Of a stretch of DNA of 64,000 nt, positions 8,461 through 16,421 are shown in pieces. The notes under the pieces are model-generated. The model did not search any database, had not been told where the DNA came from, and saw only the letters and a program-made list of their open reading frames with translations. Source of the DNA: Glacieibacterium arshaanense (GTDB lineage Bacteria > Pseudomonadota > Alphaproteobacteria > Sphingomonadales > Sphingomonadaceae); contig NZ_SIHO01000001.1 in the NCBI RefSeq assembly GCF_004681125.1, positions 1,003,149 through 1,067,148 of the forward strand. Reading direction: 5' to 3'. Position 1 is the first letter of the stretch; every line of letters starts with the position of its first letter. A program made the translations under genes and the position numbers.

Positions 8461-8474
8461 TGCCAAGCTTGGCA
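8461..8474. promoter_or_regulatory. Perfect 14-bp palindrome, candidate operator of the GH3/sulfatase operon
   Basis: TGCCAAGCTTGGCA is its own reverse complement over all 14 bases. It lies 89 bp upstream of the GH3 start. Its size and central CG/GC-type symmetry suit a LacI-type or other dimeric sugar repressor, but no regulator gene is adjacent. Confidence 0.45.
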
Positions 8475-8539
8475 CAACGACTACCCCATCACCTGCGCGC
8501 CGCCAAGCCGGTGCAATGCCGGTCGGGCCGGGGCTATGA

Positions 8540-8566
8540 TGTGTCCGATTGTCATAATGGCACACA
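8540..8566. promoter_or_regulatory. 27-bp dyad, candidate operator of the amidohydrolase operon
   Basis: The dyad is centred at 8553, with outer arms TGTGT (8540-8544) and ACACA (8562-8566) and inner matching blocks ATT/AAT. Ten of the 13 base pairs across the axis are complementary. It lies 108 bp upstream of the first amidohydrolase start. Confidence 0.5.
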
Positions 8567-8674
8567 GCCTTGATTGCGGCGAATTATGGTCTGCGGCAAA
8601 ATCAGCGATTGTGACGTGGCGCCCGACAGTGCAGCATGGCCGTTCAAAAAAGTGAAAACGAGGAACTTGGGGTG

Positions 8675-10396
8675 ATGTACGATCTGGTGCTGCGTGGTGG
8701 CTTGATTGTCGATGGTTCGGGCGAGGTGCCCTATGTCGGCGATGTGGCAATTTCGGGCGAGCGCATCGTCGCGGTCGGCGAAGTTGTCGGCACCGGCCAA
8801 CGCGAAATCGATGCGCGCGGGCTGATGGTCACGCCCGGCTGGGTCGATATCCACACGCATTATGATGGCCAGATCACCTGGGACTCGCGCGTCACGCCGT
8901 CCTCGACGCTGGGCGCGACGACGGTGGTGGTCGGCAATTGCGGCGTCGGCTTCGCGCCGGTGCGGCCGCAGGACCATGACACGCTGATCCGGCTTATGGA
9001 GGGCGTCGAGGACATTCCCGGCGCCGCGCTGCACGAAGGCCTGTCGTGGAAATGGGAAAGCTTCGGCGACTATATGGACGCCGTCGAGCGGCTGCCGCAT
9101 GACATCGATGTGGCGGTGCAGGTGCCGCACGGCGCGCTGCGCGTCTATGTGATGGGCGCGCGCGGGGCCAACCGCGATCCGGCGACGCCGCAGGAAAATG
9201 CCGCGATGCGGTCGCTGACTGCCGAGGCCATCCGCGCCGGCGCCATCGGCTTTTCCACCACCCGCACGATGGTCCACCGCACCGCCGACGGCGACCTGAC
9301 GCCGACCGTCGGTGCAGCGCGTGCCGAGATGGAGGCCATCGCCCACGGCCTTGCCGACGCCGGTGCCGGGGTGTTCCAATGGGTGTCCGACTTCCGCGAC
9401 ATGGATGAGGAATTCACGCTCGTCCGCGATCTCACGACGATTTCGGGCCGACCGCTCAGCTTCACGATGGTGCAGGCCGATGTCATCCCCAATCAGTGGC
9501 GCGAACTGTCGCGACGCCTCGACCAGGCGGTCGCCGACGGCCTGCCACTCAAGGCGCAGGTGGCCGGACGTCCGGTCGGGCTGATGCTCGGGCTGCAGGG
9601 CTCGGTGCATCCATTCGTCAGCCGGCCGAGCTATCAGGCGATTGCCGGATTGCCGCTCGCCGAAAAGGTCGCGGCATTGCGCGATCCCGAACTTCGCCGT
9701 GCGCTGATTGCCGAAGAACCGCTGCCCGACCACCCGTTCGTCAATTCGCTGGCAGGCGCCTATCACAAGATGTTCCTGATCGGTGACCGTGTCGATTACG
9801 AACCGTCACCGGAAGACAGCATCGCGGCCATCGCCGAACGGCAGGGCGTCAACCCCGACGAGCTGGTCTATGACGCGCTGCTCGCCGACGAGGGCCACGC
9901 CTTCCTGTTTTTCCCGATGCACAATTACACCGAGGGCGATCTGGAAAACGTTCGCCAGATGATCACCAATCCCAACACGCTGGCCGGGCTCTCCGATGGC
10001 GGTGCGCATGTCGGGGCGATTTGCGACGTCAGCCTGCCGACCTTCATGCTGACGCACTGGTGCCGCGACCGTAGTCGCGGGCCGTTGCTCGACCTGGCGG
10101 AGACGGTGCGGCAGCAGACGCTCGACACCGCGCGCGCCGTCGGCCTCGACGATCGCGGGCTGTTGGCGCCAGGCTATCTGGCCGACGTCAATCTGATCGA
10201 TTTCGACAGGCTCGAACTCGGCAAGCCGTATATGGCGTATGACCTGCCGACCGGTGCACGCCGGCTGATGCAGAACGCCGAGGGCTATGTCGCGACGATC
10301 AAGTCGGGGCAGGTCATCTACGCCGACGGCAAGCCGACCGAGGCGCTGCCGGGCAAGCTGGTGCGCGGCCACCAGCGCCAGCCAGTCGCGGCCTGA
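8675..10396 (+). CDS. D-aminoacylase-like amidohydrolase, paralogue 1
   Basis: The 573-residue metal-dependent hydrolase is of the N-acyl-D-amino-acid deacylase group. It opens with the composite beta-sandwich [16 protein letters not shown]. Metal motifs seen are [14 protein letters not shown] (the cysteine ligand position) and LSDGGAH (the Asp). The two middle histidines of classical D-aminoacylase (THxR and SHHK elements) are absent: their places read WVSDFRD and SFTMVQ. The ATG at 8675 is chosen over an upstream in-frame start because it aligns with both paralogues. It is the first gene of a long collinear cluster; the likely reaction is C-N bond hydrolysis on an unknown amide. Confidence 0.88.
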   Translation: MYDLVLRGGLIVDGSGEVPYVGDVAISGERIVAVGEVVGTGQREIDARGLMVTPGWVDIHTHYDGQITWDSRVTPSSTLGATTVVVGNCGVGFAPVRPQDHDTLIRLMEGVEDIPGAALHEGLSWKWESFGDYMDAVERLPHDIDVAVQVPHGALRVYVMGARGANRDPATPQENAAMRSLTAEAIRAGAIGFSTTRTMVHRTADGDLTPTVGAARAEMEAIAHGLADAGAGVFQWVSDFRDMDEEFTLVRDLTTISGRPLSFTMVQADVIPNQWRELSRRLDQAVADGLPLKAQVAGRPVGLMLGLQGSVHPFVSRPSYQAIAGLPLAEKVAALRDPELRRALIAEEPLPDHPFVNSLAGAYHKMFLIGDRVDYEPSPEDSIAAIAERQGVNPDELVYDALLADEGHAFLFFPMHNYTEGDLENVRQMITNPNTLAGLSDGGAHVGAICDVSLPTFMLTHWCRDRSRGPLLDLAETVRQQTLDTARAVGLDDRGLLAPGYLADVNLIDFDRLELGKPYMAYDLPTGARRLMQNAEGYVATIKSGQVIYADGKPTEALPGKLVRGHQRQPVAA

Positions 10397-10405
10397 GGCC
10401 AACAC

Positions 10406-11290
10406 ATGGACCCGCTGATCATCGAAGTCGCGCTCAACGGCGGCACCCCCAAGAAGCGCAACCCGCATGTGCCGGTAATGCCCGCCGAAATCACCGCGGA
10501 TGCGCTCGCGACGATGGAGGCAGGCGCCGCCATCGTCCATTCGCACATCGAGCGCTTTGAGCTGACCGGCGATGCGGCGGTCGAGCGCTATCTCGAAGGC
10601 TATGCGCCGGTTCTGGCGGCACGCCCGGATGCGATCCTCTGGGGTACGGTGGCCGCTGCCAAGGGCGTCGAGGCGCGCTTCGGCCATTACCGCGGGCTGG
10701 CTGCGGCCGGCATGCGCATGGGGGCGTTCGATCCGGGATCGGTCAACCTCGGCAGCGAAGGGCCCGACGGCCTGCCCGGCATGTCGATCGTCTATTCGAC
10801 ATCGTTCGACGAGATTGCCGGGCTGGTGGCGCTGGTCGACGAAGCGCGACTGGGGCCGGCGATTGCCATCTATGAACCCGGCTGGCTGCGCACGACGCTG
10901 GCGTATAAAAAGGCCGGGCGGTTGCCAGCGGGTGCCTTCGTCAAACTCTACTTCAACGGTCGCTACAATTTCATCGACGGCAAGCGCAGCAACATCGCCT
11001 TCGGCCTGCCGCCGACGCAAACCGCGCTTGATGCCTATCTCGAACTGCTGTCGGGCTCGAAGTTGCCATGGGCAGTCGCGGCTATCGGCGATTGTGTGAT
11101 CGATACTGGCCTCGCGCGCCTCGCCATTGAACGCGGCGGCCATGTCCGTGTCGGGCTAGAGGATTTCGGTGGCGAGCGCCAGCCGACCAATGTCGCGCTG
11201 GTCGAGGAAGTCGTGGCGCTGGCCAAGGCTGCGGGCCGCAAGATCGCGACGCCGGCGGAAGCCGCGCGCATCCTCGGCCTGCCCAAGTGA
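10406..11290 (+). CDS. BKACE-family beta-keto acid cleavage enzyme (DUF849)
   Basis: The 294-residue protein matches the family of 3-keto-5-aminohexanoate cleavage enzyme, which condenses a beta-keto acid with acetyl-CoA and splits it. The family start EVALNGG..KKRNPHVPVMPAEI is clear. The zinc ligands are visible as the two histidines of IVHSH and the Glu of VRVGLED. The segment after the His pair reads IERFELTG instead of the common VRDPDTG, so substrate recognition may differ. It starts 9 nt after the first amidohydrolase with GAGG 7 nt upstream, so it belongs to the same operon. Confidence 0.9.
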   Translation: MDPLIIEVALNGGTPKKRNPHVPVMPAEITADALATMEAGAAIVHSHIERFELTGDAAVERYLEGYAPVLAARPDAILWGTVAAAKGVEARFGHYRGLAAAGMRMGAFDPGSVNLGSEGPDGLPGMSIVYSTSFDEIAGLVALVDEARLGPAIAIYEPGWLRTTLAYKKAGRLPAGAFVKLYFNGRYNFIDGKRSNIAFGLPPTQTALDAYLELLSGSKLPWAVAAIGDCVIDTGLARLAIERGGHVRVGLEDFGGERQPTNVALVEEVVALAKAAGRKIATPAEAARILGLPK

Positions 11291-11311
11291 CTGCGAAATA
11301 GGGGACGCACC

Positions 11312-13057
11312 ATGTACGATATTCTGGTCAAGAACGGCACCATCGTCGACGGCACCGGCGCACCGCGCTTCCGCGGAAATGTCGCGATTTCCGGCGGCAA
11401 GGTCGTCGACGTCGGCGACGTTTCGGGTGCGGCCAAGCGCACGATCGATGCCGACGGCTGCGTCGTCACCCCCGGCTTCGTCGACATCCACACGCATTAT
11501 GACGGCCAGGTGTGCTGGGACAATGTGCTGGCGCCGTCGTCGATCAATGGCGTCACGTCTGCCGCGATGGGCAATTGCGGCGTCGGCTTCGCGCCGGCGC
11601 GCGTCGACAAGCATGACTGGCTGATCCAGCTGCTCGAAGGCGTCGAGGATATTCCCGGCACGGCGCTCGCCGAAGGGCTGACGTGGGACTGGGAGAGCTT
11701 CCCCGAATATCTCGATGCGCTGGCGGCGCGGTCGTACACGATGGATATCGGCACGCATGTCCCGCACGCAGCGCTACGGGCGTTCGTCATGGGCGACCGT
11801 GGCGGAGATCATCTGGCGGTGCCGAGCGACGACGAGATCGCCAAAATGGCGCGATTGACGGTAGAGGGTATGGACGCCGGCGCGCTCGGTTTCTCGACAT
11901 CGCGGACGCACGCGCACCGTAGCCGCGACGGCGTCAACATCGGCACGTTGACCGCGGGCGACCCTGAACTGCTCGGCATTGCCGCTGCCATGCGCCAGCG
12001 CGGCAAGGGTGTCATCCAGCTGATTTCGGACGCCTATCTGACCGCCGATGACGATTTTGCCGCGGCCGAACTATCGTTGATCCGCCGGCTCGCCGAAACC
12101 AGCGGCCGCCGGCTGTCATTCACCGTCCAGCAAACCGACGATTCGCCCGAACGCTGGCGCAGCATCTACAACGAAATTGACGCGATGGTCGCTGATGGCC
12201 TGTCGGTCAGCGCACAGGTCGCGCCGCGGCCGATCGGCGCGATCCTGTCGTTCGCATCGACGACCAATCCATTCATCGCGACACCGACCTATCGCCGCAT
12301 TGCCGCCGCCAGCGCGAATGTCGCCGAGCGGCTGGCAGCGCTCGCCGATCCGGCGGTGCGTACGGCGATCCTTGCCGAACATGCCGACTTCCGGCCGACC
12401 GAGGGCTTCATTGCCATCCTGACCTGGGGCTTCAAGCGCATGTTCCGGATGAGCGATCCGGTCGATTACGAGCCACAGGAAAGCCAGTCGCTCGCCGCCG
12501 AAGCCGCGCGCGCCGGTGCAGACCCGGCTGCCTACGTCTATGACACGCTGATGGAGGAGGGCGGCCAACGGCTGCTCTACATGCCGCTGATCAACTACGC
12601 GCACGGCAATCTCGACGATGTCCACAGCATGATGACCGGCAAGCATGTGCTGTACGGCCTGTCCGACGGCGGCGCGCATTGCGGCACGATCTGCGACGGC
12701 AGCTTCCCGACGACTACGGTGGCGCTATGGTCAAAGGGCAACAAATCGGGCCGCTCGGCGTCGATTGAAAGCCTCGTCCATGGTTATACGCAGCGCAATG
12801 CCGCGCATGTCGGCTGGCACGACCGCGGGGTGCTCAAGCCCGGCTATCTTGCCGATCTCAACGTGATCGCGCTCGACGAACTGTCGCTGAGCCCGCCCGA
12901 AATCGTCCAGGATCTGCCTGCCGGTGGCACGCGACTGCTGCAAAAGCCGCACGGCTATCGCTGGACGCTCAAATCGGGCGTGCCGACATTCGAGAACGGC
13001 GTCTGGACGGGGCAGACCCCCGGCGGCCTGTTGCGTGGCGAACAGCAACGCGGCTGA
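11312..13057 (+). CDS. D-aminoacylase-like amidohydrolase, paralogue 2
   Basis: The 581-residue protein is a close paralogue of the one at 8675-10396: both share IVDG(S/T)[28 protein letters not shown] and LSDGGAH in the same order. Here too the two central metal-ligand histidines are missing (the places read LISDAY and SFTVQQ). GGGGA lies 7 nt upstream of the ATG. It follows the BKACE gene by 21 nt. Two such similar enzymes on either side of BKACE suggest related substrates or stereoisomers, or a hetero-oligomer. Confidence 0.88.
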   Translation: MYDILVKNGTIVDGTGAPRFRGNVAISGGKVVDVGDVSGAAKRTIDADGCVVTPGFVDIHTHYDGQVCWDNVLAPSSINGVTSAAMGNCGVGFAPARVDKHDWLIQLLEGVEDIPGTALAEGLTWDWESFPEYLDALAARSYTMDIGTHVPHAALRAFVMGDRGGDHLAVPSDDEIAKMARLTVEGMDAGALGFSTSRTHAHRSRDGVNIGTLTAGDPELLGIAAAMRQRGKGVIQLISDAYLTADDDFAAAELSLIRRLAETSGRRLSFTVQQTDDSPERWRSIYNEIDAMVADGLSVSAQVAPRPIGAILSFASTTNPFIATPTYRRIAAASANVAERLAALADPAVRTAILAEHADFRPTEGFIAILTWGFKRMFRMSDPVDYEPQESQSLAAEAARAGADPAAYVYDTLMEEGGQRLLYMPLINYAHGNLDDVHSMMTGKHVLYGLSDGGAHCGTICDGSFPTTTVALWSKGNKSGRSASIESLVHGYTQRNAAHVGWHDRGVLKPGYLADLNVIALDELSLSPPEIVQDLPAGGTRLLQKPHGYRWTLKSGVPTFENGVWTGQTPGGLLRGEQQRG

Positions 13058-13236
13058 CGCATAGGGGGAATCGGCCCAAACCGACCGCCTCACATCGGCA
13101 GTCAACGGTGTCGCACCGCTAGGTTTCCGTTTGCGTTAACCTGCGAACTGTGCATCAATCTCTATGACCGATGCCGTGCGGCCATAGCGCGTGAGCGCCC
13201 GCCTGCGGAGTTCGGAAAGCTATCTGGGGAGAGAGC

Positions 13237-13479
13237 ATGAACGTCATGGCAAAGGAACTGTCTGCAGTACGCAAATCGGTACTGCCGCAGGGTGGCGACA
13301 CCTGGGCGACAATCGCCCAGCGCGAGCTGCCGGGCACCGCCGAAAGCGACGCGGTGTCGATGCTGCAGAGCTGGAACCTGCATGTCTTCATGCGCGCCGC
13401 GGGTGGTGTCGGGCGGATGCGCGGCGACAATCCGATCCTGCCGAGTGATGTCATTTTCATCGAGCCGCCAAAGGCCTGA
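13237..13479 (+). CDS. Small LysM-like / phage-tail-X-like protein
   Basis: The 80-residue protein has no signal peptide. Its core GGDTWATIAQRELPG, followed by an Asn-Leu helix and NPILPSDVIFIEPP, matches a LysM-type fold in the form found in tail protein X. The start has GGGGAGAGAGC just upstream. It lies 180 bp after the second amidohydrolase and 2 nt before another small gene, inside the catabolic cluster and with no phage genes nearby. Its role is unknown; it could be a small accessory or subunit protein. Confidence 0.7.
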   Translation: MNVMAKELSAVRKSVLPQGGDTWATIAQRELPGTAESDAVSMLQSWNLHVFMRAAGGVGRMRGDNPILPSDVIFIEPPKA

Positions 13480-13481
13480 AC

Positions 13482-13727
13482 ATGGCTGGCGCCACGATCA
13501 GCGAAGTCCATGTCGTTGCCGCACATGACGGCGAGGCCGAGCTGCGCATTACGCTGGACTTCGGCAACGGCGGTCAGTCGGTGGTGACGCTCGACGAATT
13601 CGCGACGCGGGCGCTGATGACATCCTGCGGCGCCACCAGCGCCGAGCAACTGATCGGCGTCGACTGGGCGCACGTCCGCGACGCGCTGATTGCCGCGTCG
13701 GGCCGCTTTGCCGAAGCTGCGGCCTGA
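13482..13727 (+). CDS. Small conserved-looking protein of unknown function
   Basis: I do not recognise this 81-residue protein. It begins MAGATISEVHVVAAHDGEAEL and continues with a short beta-rich part (FGNGGQSVVTLDEFATRAL) and a helical C-terminus containing HVRDALIAAS. It has no signal peptide, cysteine pair or membrane segment; the single Cys is in TSCGAT. It begins 2 nt after the LysM-like gene and ends 39 nt before the third amidohydrolase, so translation is probably coupled. The tight packing in the operon argues for a real gene. Confidence 0.7.
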   Translation: MAGATISEVHVVAAHDGEAELRITLDFGNGGQSVVTLDEFATRALMTSCGATSAEQLIGVDWAHVRDALIAASGRFAEAAA

Positions 13728-13766
13728 ACAAAAACGCACACATTGAATGCAAGGGGAGAGTTGAAA

Positions 13767-15452
13767 ATGTACGATCTGGTCATCCGTAACGGGCGCATCG
13801 TCGATGGTTCGGGGCTGCCCGCCTATAGTGCCGATATCGCCGTCAACGGCGACCGCATCGCGCGCATCGGCCACATCGCTGCTGCCGGGCGCCGCGAGAT
13901 CGACGCCGCCGGCAAGATCGTCGCCCCGGGCTTCATCGACCCGCACACGCACTTCGATGCGCAACTGCTGTGGGACGGCTATGCCAAGCCGGCGCTGTCG
14001 CACGGCATTACCACGGTGGTCGCGGGCAATTGCTCGCTGTCGCTGGCACCGCTGAAGGCCGAACACCGGATGAAGCTGGTCGGCATGTTCAACCAGATCG
14101 AGGAAATGCCGTTGAAGGCGTTCCGCGAAGGCGTGGTCTGGGACTGGGAAAGCTTCGGCGACTATCTGGCGCGCATCCGCAAGGGGCTGGCGATCAATGT
14201 CGGGCAGCTGGTCGGGCACAGCGTCATCCGGTTGTGGGTGATGGGTGACGCCGCGATGGAACGCACCGCCAACCCGCAGGAAATCGCCGCGATGCAGGCG
14301 CTGCTGCGTGAATGCCTCGACGCCGGCGCCATCGGGCTCTCGACGAGCTATGTCGACATGGACGAGACGCTGAAGCCGGTGCCGAGCCGCTATGCCGACG
14401 CCGACGAAGTCGATGCACTCGCCAGCGTGCTTAGCGAATATGGCCGCGTGCTGCAGATCGTGCCTGAATTCTACGACCCCGATCTCACGATCGCGCGGCT
14501 CGACCAGCTTGCCGAGCTGTCGTTGAAGCACAGCATCCCGACGACTTTCTCGCCGCTGTTTGTCAGCGCCGACAATGCCAAGGCAGTGGCGCGGGTAATG
14601 GCGCGCGTCGATGAACAGTTCGCGCGCGGTGCGCGGGTGTGGCCGCAGGTGCAGACGCGGCCGATCGACATCAGCTTCAGCTTCGCAGTGCCGAGCCTGA
14701 TCTTCATCCGCTTCCCCGGCTGGTACAATGTCATGCGCTTCGGCACGCCTGACGAAATCATCGCGGCGTTCAGCGAACCCGAAAGCCGCGCCAAGCTGAT
14801 CGCCGAAGCAACGCCGATGATGGGGCTGTGGTCGTTCCTGCGGCTGCGTCAGGTGGCGAGCGCGGCGAACCAGCCGCTGGTCGGCAAGACACTGGTTGAA
14901 ATCGGCCAGCTGCGCGGTGTCACGCCGCTCGAAGCGATGATCGACCTGTCGATCGAGGAAAAGCTCGACGCGCATTTCCTTGCCGAAGGCATGGGGCATA
15001 ACCAGGACGTTGAAGTCGGCGGGCTGCTGCGTCATCCACGTGTCCATATCGGCGCCAGCGACGGCGGCGCACACATCCTGTCGTTCTCGACCTATGGCGA
15101 CACCGGCTATCTGTTCGGGCATTTCGTGCGCGACGCCGGCATGCTCACCGTCGAGGAAGCGGTCAAGAAGATCACCTCGGACACTGCCGCGATCTGGGGC
15201 ATCCCCGACCGCGGGCTGCTGCAGGCCGGGCAGATTGCCGACATCGTGGTGTTCGATGCCGCTGCGATCGACCGCGGCGCCGAGGTCTATGTCCAGGACG
15301 TGCCGGGCGACGGCAGCCGCTATGTCCGCGATGCCCGCGGTGTCGATACGGTGATCGTCGGCGGCGGTGTCGCGTGGAGCGCGGCCGATGGCTATTCGGC
15401 CGATGCGCGCGGCGTCATCGTTCCTGCAGCTCTCGAGGGAGCTGCCGCATGA
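13767..15452 (+). CDS. D-aminoacylase-like amidohydrolase, paralogue 3
   Basis: The 561-residue protein shares the same architecture as the two upstream paralogues but is more diverged. Motifs are MYDLVIRNGRIVDGSG, DPHTHFDAQ, GNCSLSLAP and ASDGGAH. The central histidine elements are again missing (IVPEFYD and TTFSPLF stand in their places). GGGGAGAG lies 8 nt before the ATG at 13767. Its stop overlaps the epoxide hydrolase start by 4 bp. It could process a later intermediate or a different amide from paralogues 1 and 2. Confidence 0.88.
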   Translation: MYDLVIRNGRIVDGSGLPAYSADIAVNGDRIARIGHIAAAGRREIDAAGKIVAPGFIDPHTHFDAQLLWDGYAKPALSHGITTVVAGNCSLSLAPLKAEHRMKLVGMFNQIEEMPLKAFREGVVWDWESFGDYLARIRKGLAINVGQLVGHSVIRLWVMGDAAMERTANPQEIAAMQALLRECLDAGAIGLSTSYVDMDETLKPVPSRYADADEVDALASVLSEYGRVLQIVPEFYDPDLTIARLDQLAELSLKHSIPTTFSPLFVSADNAKAVARVMARVDEQFARGARVWPQVQTRPIDISFSFAVPSLIFIRFPGWYNVMRFGTPDEIIAAFSEPESRAKLIAEATPMMGLWSFLRLRQVASAANQPLVGKTLVEIGQLRGVTPLEAMIDLSIEEKLDAHFLAEGMGHNQDVEVGGLLRHPRVHIGASDGGAHILSFSTYGDTGYLFGHFVRDAGMLTVEEAVKKITSDTAAIWGIPDRGLLQAGQIADIVVFDAAAIDRGAEVYVQDVPGDGSRYVRDARGVDTVIVGGGVAWSAADGYSADARGVIVPAALEGAAA

Positions 15453-16411
15453 GCTGGGCGGGCGTAACCGAACGGCGCATCGCGACCAACGGCATCGAGC
15501 TCAATATCGCCGAGGCGGGGAAGGGGCCACTGGTGCTGCTGCTCCACGGCTTCCCCGAAAGCTGGTATAGCTGGCGCCACCAGTTTGCGCCGCTGGCGGC
15601 TGCCGGCCACCATGTCGTGGCGCCCGACATGCGCGGCTATGGCAAGAGCGACAAGCCCGAAGCGATCGACGCTTATAATCAGGTAGAGGTGGTCAACGAC
15701 ATCATCGGGCTGATTCCCGCACTTGGCTATGAACAGGCCGTGGTCATCGGTCACGACTGGGGTGCGCCGACTGCCTGGGCGACGGCGCTGTTCCATCCCG
15801 ACAAGGTTCGTGCGGTGGGCGGGCTGTCGGTGCCGTTCATGCCGCGTTCGCCGGTGCAGCCGATGCCTATGCTGCGGATGCTGTTCAAGGGTCAGTTCTT
15901 CTATCAGCTCTATTTTCAGGAACCGGGTGTTGCCGAGGCCGAGTTCGAAAAGGACATCAAGGGCGGCCTGCGCAAGTTCCTCGTGATGGCGGGCGGCGAG
16001 ACCGATCTCACCAAGCTGCCGCCCAAGACGGAGCATGACGACCTGCTGTCAAACCTGCCCGATCCCAAGACGCTGCCGGCGTGGTTGAGCGAGGCCGACC
16101 TCGACTTCTACACCGGCGAATTTACGCGATCGGGCATGCGCGGGCCGCTCAACTATTATCGCAACCATGATCTCACCTGGCGGCTGACGCATGGCGCGCC
16201 TACGCAGATCCACCAGCCAGCGATGTTCGTCGCGGGCGCTGCCGACGGCGTGGTGATGATGGCGGCAGAGGCGATCAAGGCGCTGCCCAGTTTCGTGACC
16301 GACCTGCGCATCAATCGGATGATTCCGGGCATCGGGCATTGGACGCAGCAGGAAGCGCCCGATGCGGTCAACGCCGCCATTCTGGAATTCCTGCACGATA
16401 TCGATGGCTGA
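15449..16411 (+). CDS. Alpha/beta-hydrolase, soluble epoxide hydrolase type
   Basis: The 320-residue protein carries the epoxide-hydrolase signature set: oxyanion motif HGFPESW (residues about 34-40), nucleophile Asp in GHDWGAP, cap-domain tyrosines in YFQEPGVAE and NYYRN, and catalytic His in GIGHWTQQEAP. The Asp nucleophile in place of Ser separates it from esterases. Haloalkane dehalogenase is the main alternative, but the cap tyrosine pair favours epoxide hydrolysis to a diol. The start overlaps the third amidohydrolase by 4 bp, and the next gene is an epoxidase-like flavoprotein, so it may open an epoxide made there. Confidence 0.9.
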   Translation: MSWAGVTERRIATNGIELNIAEAGKGPLVLLLHGFPESWYSWRHQFAPLAAAGHHVVAPDMRGYGKSDKPEAIDAYNQVEVVNDIIGLIPALGYEQAVVIGHDWGAPTAWATALFHPDKVRAVGGLSVPFMPRSPVQPMPMLRMLFKGQFFYQLYFQEPGVAEAEFEKDIKGGLRKFLVMAGGETDLTKLPPKTEHDDLLSNLPDPKTLPAWLSEADLDFYTGEFTRSGMRGPLNYYRNHDLTWRLTHGAPTQIHQPAMFVAGAADGVVMMAAEAIKALPSFVTDLRINRMIPGIGHWTQQEAPDAVNAAILEFLHDIDG

Positions 16412-16421
16412 CGGGGACAGT

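Larger units (their letters stand above)
8373..8674. promoter_or_regulatory. Divergent intergenic region between the GH3/sulfatase and amidohydrolase operons
   Basis: This 302-bp stretch has no gene I can support. It holds two palindromes, one at 8461-8474 nearer the GH3 side and one at 8540-8566 nearer the amidohydrolase side, and must contain the promoters of both operons. I could not place a convincing -35/-10 pair. Confidence 0.6.

Noticed and set aside
13058-13236. Possible missing gene between amidohydrolase 2 and the LysM-like gene
   Set aside because: No frame of useful length has a ribosome-binding site; the gap more likely holds a promoter or leader.
13237-13479. Tail-protein-X-like ORF as a prophage remnant
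   Set aside because: No other phage gene, integrase or attachment site is nearby, and the gene sits neatly in a catabolic operon.
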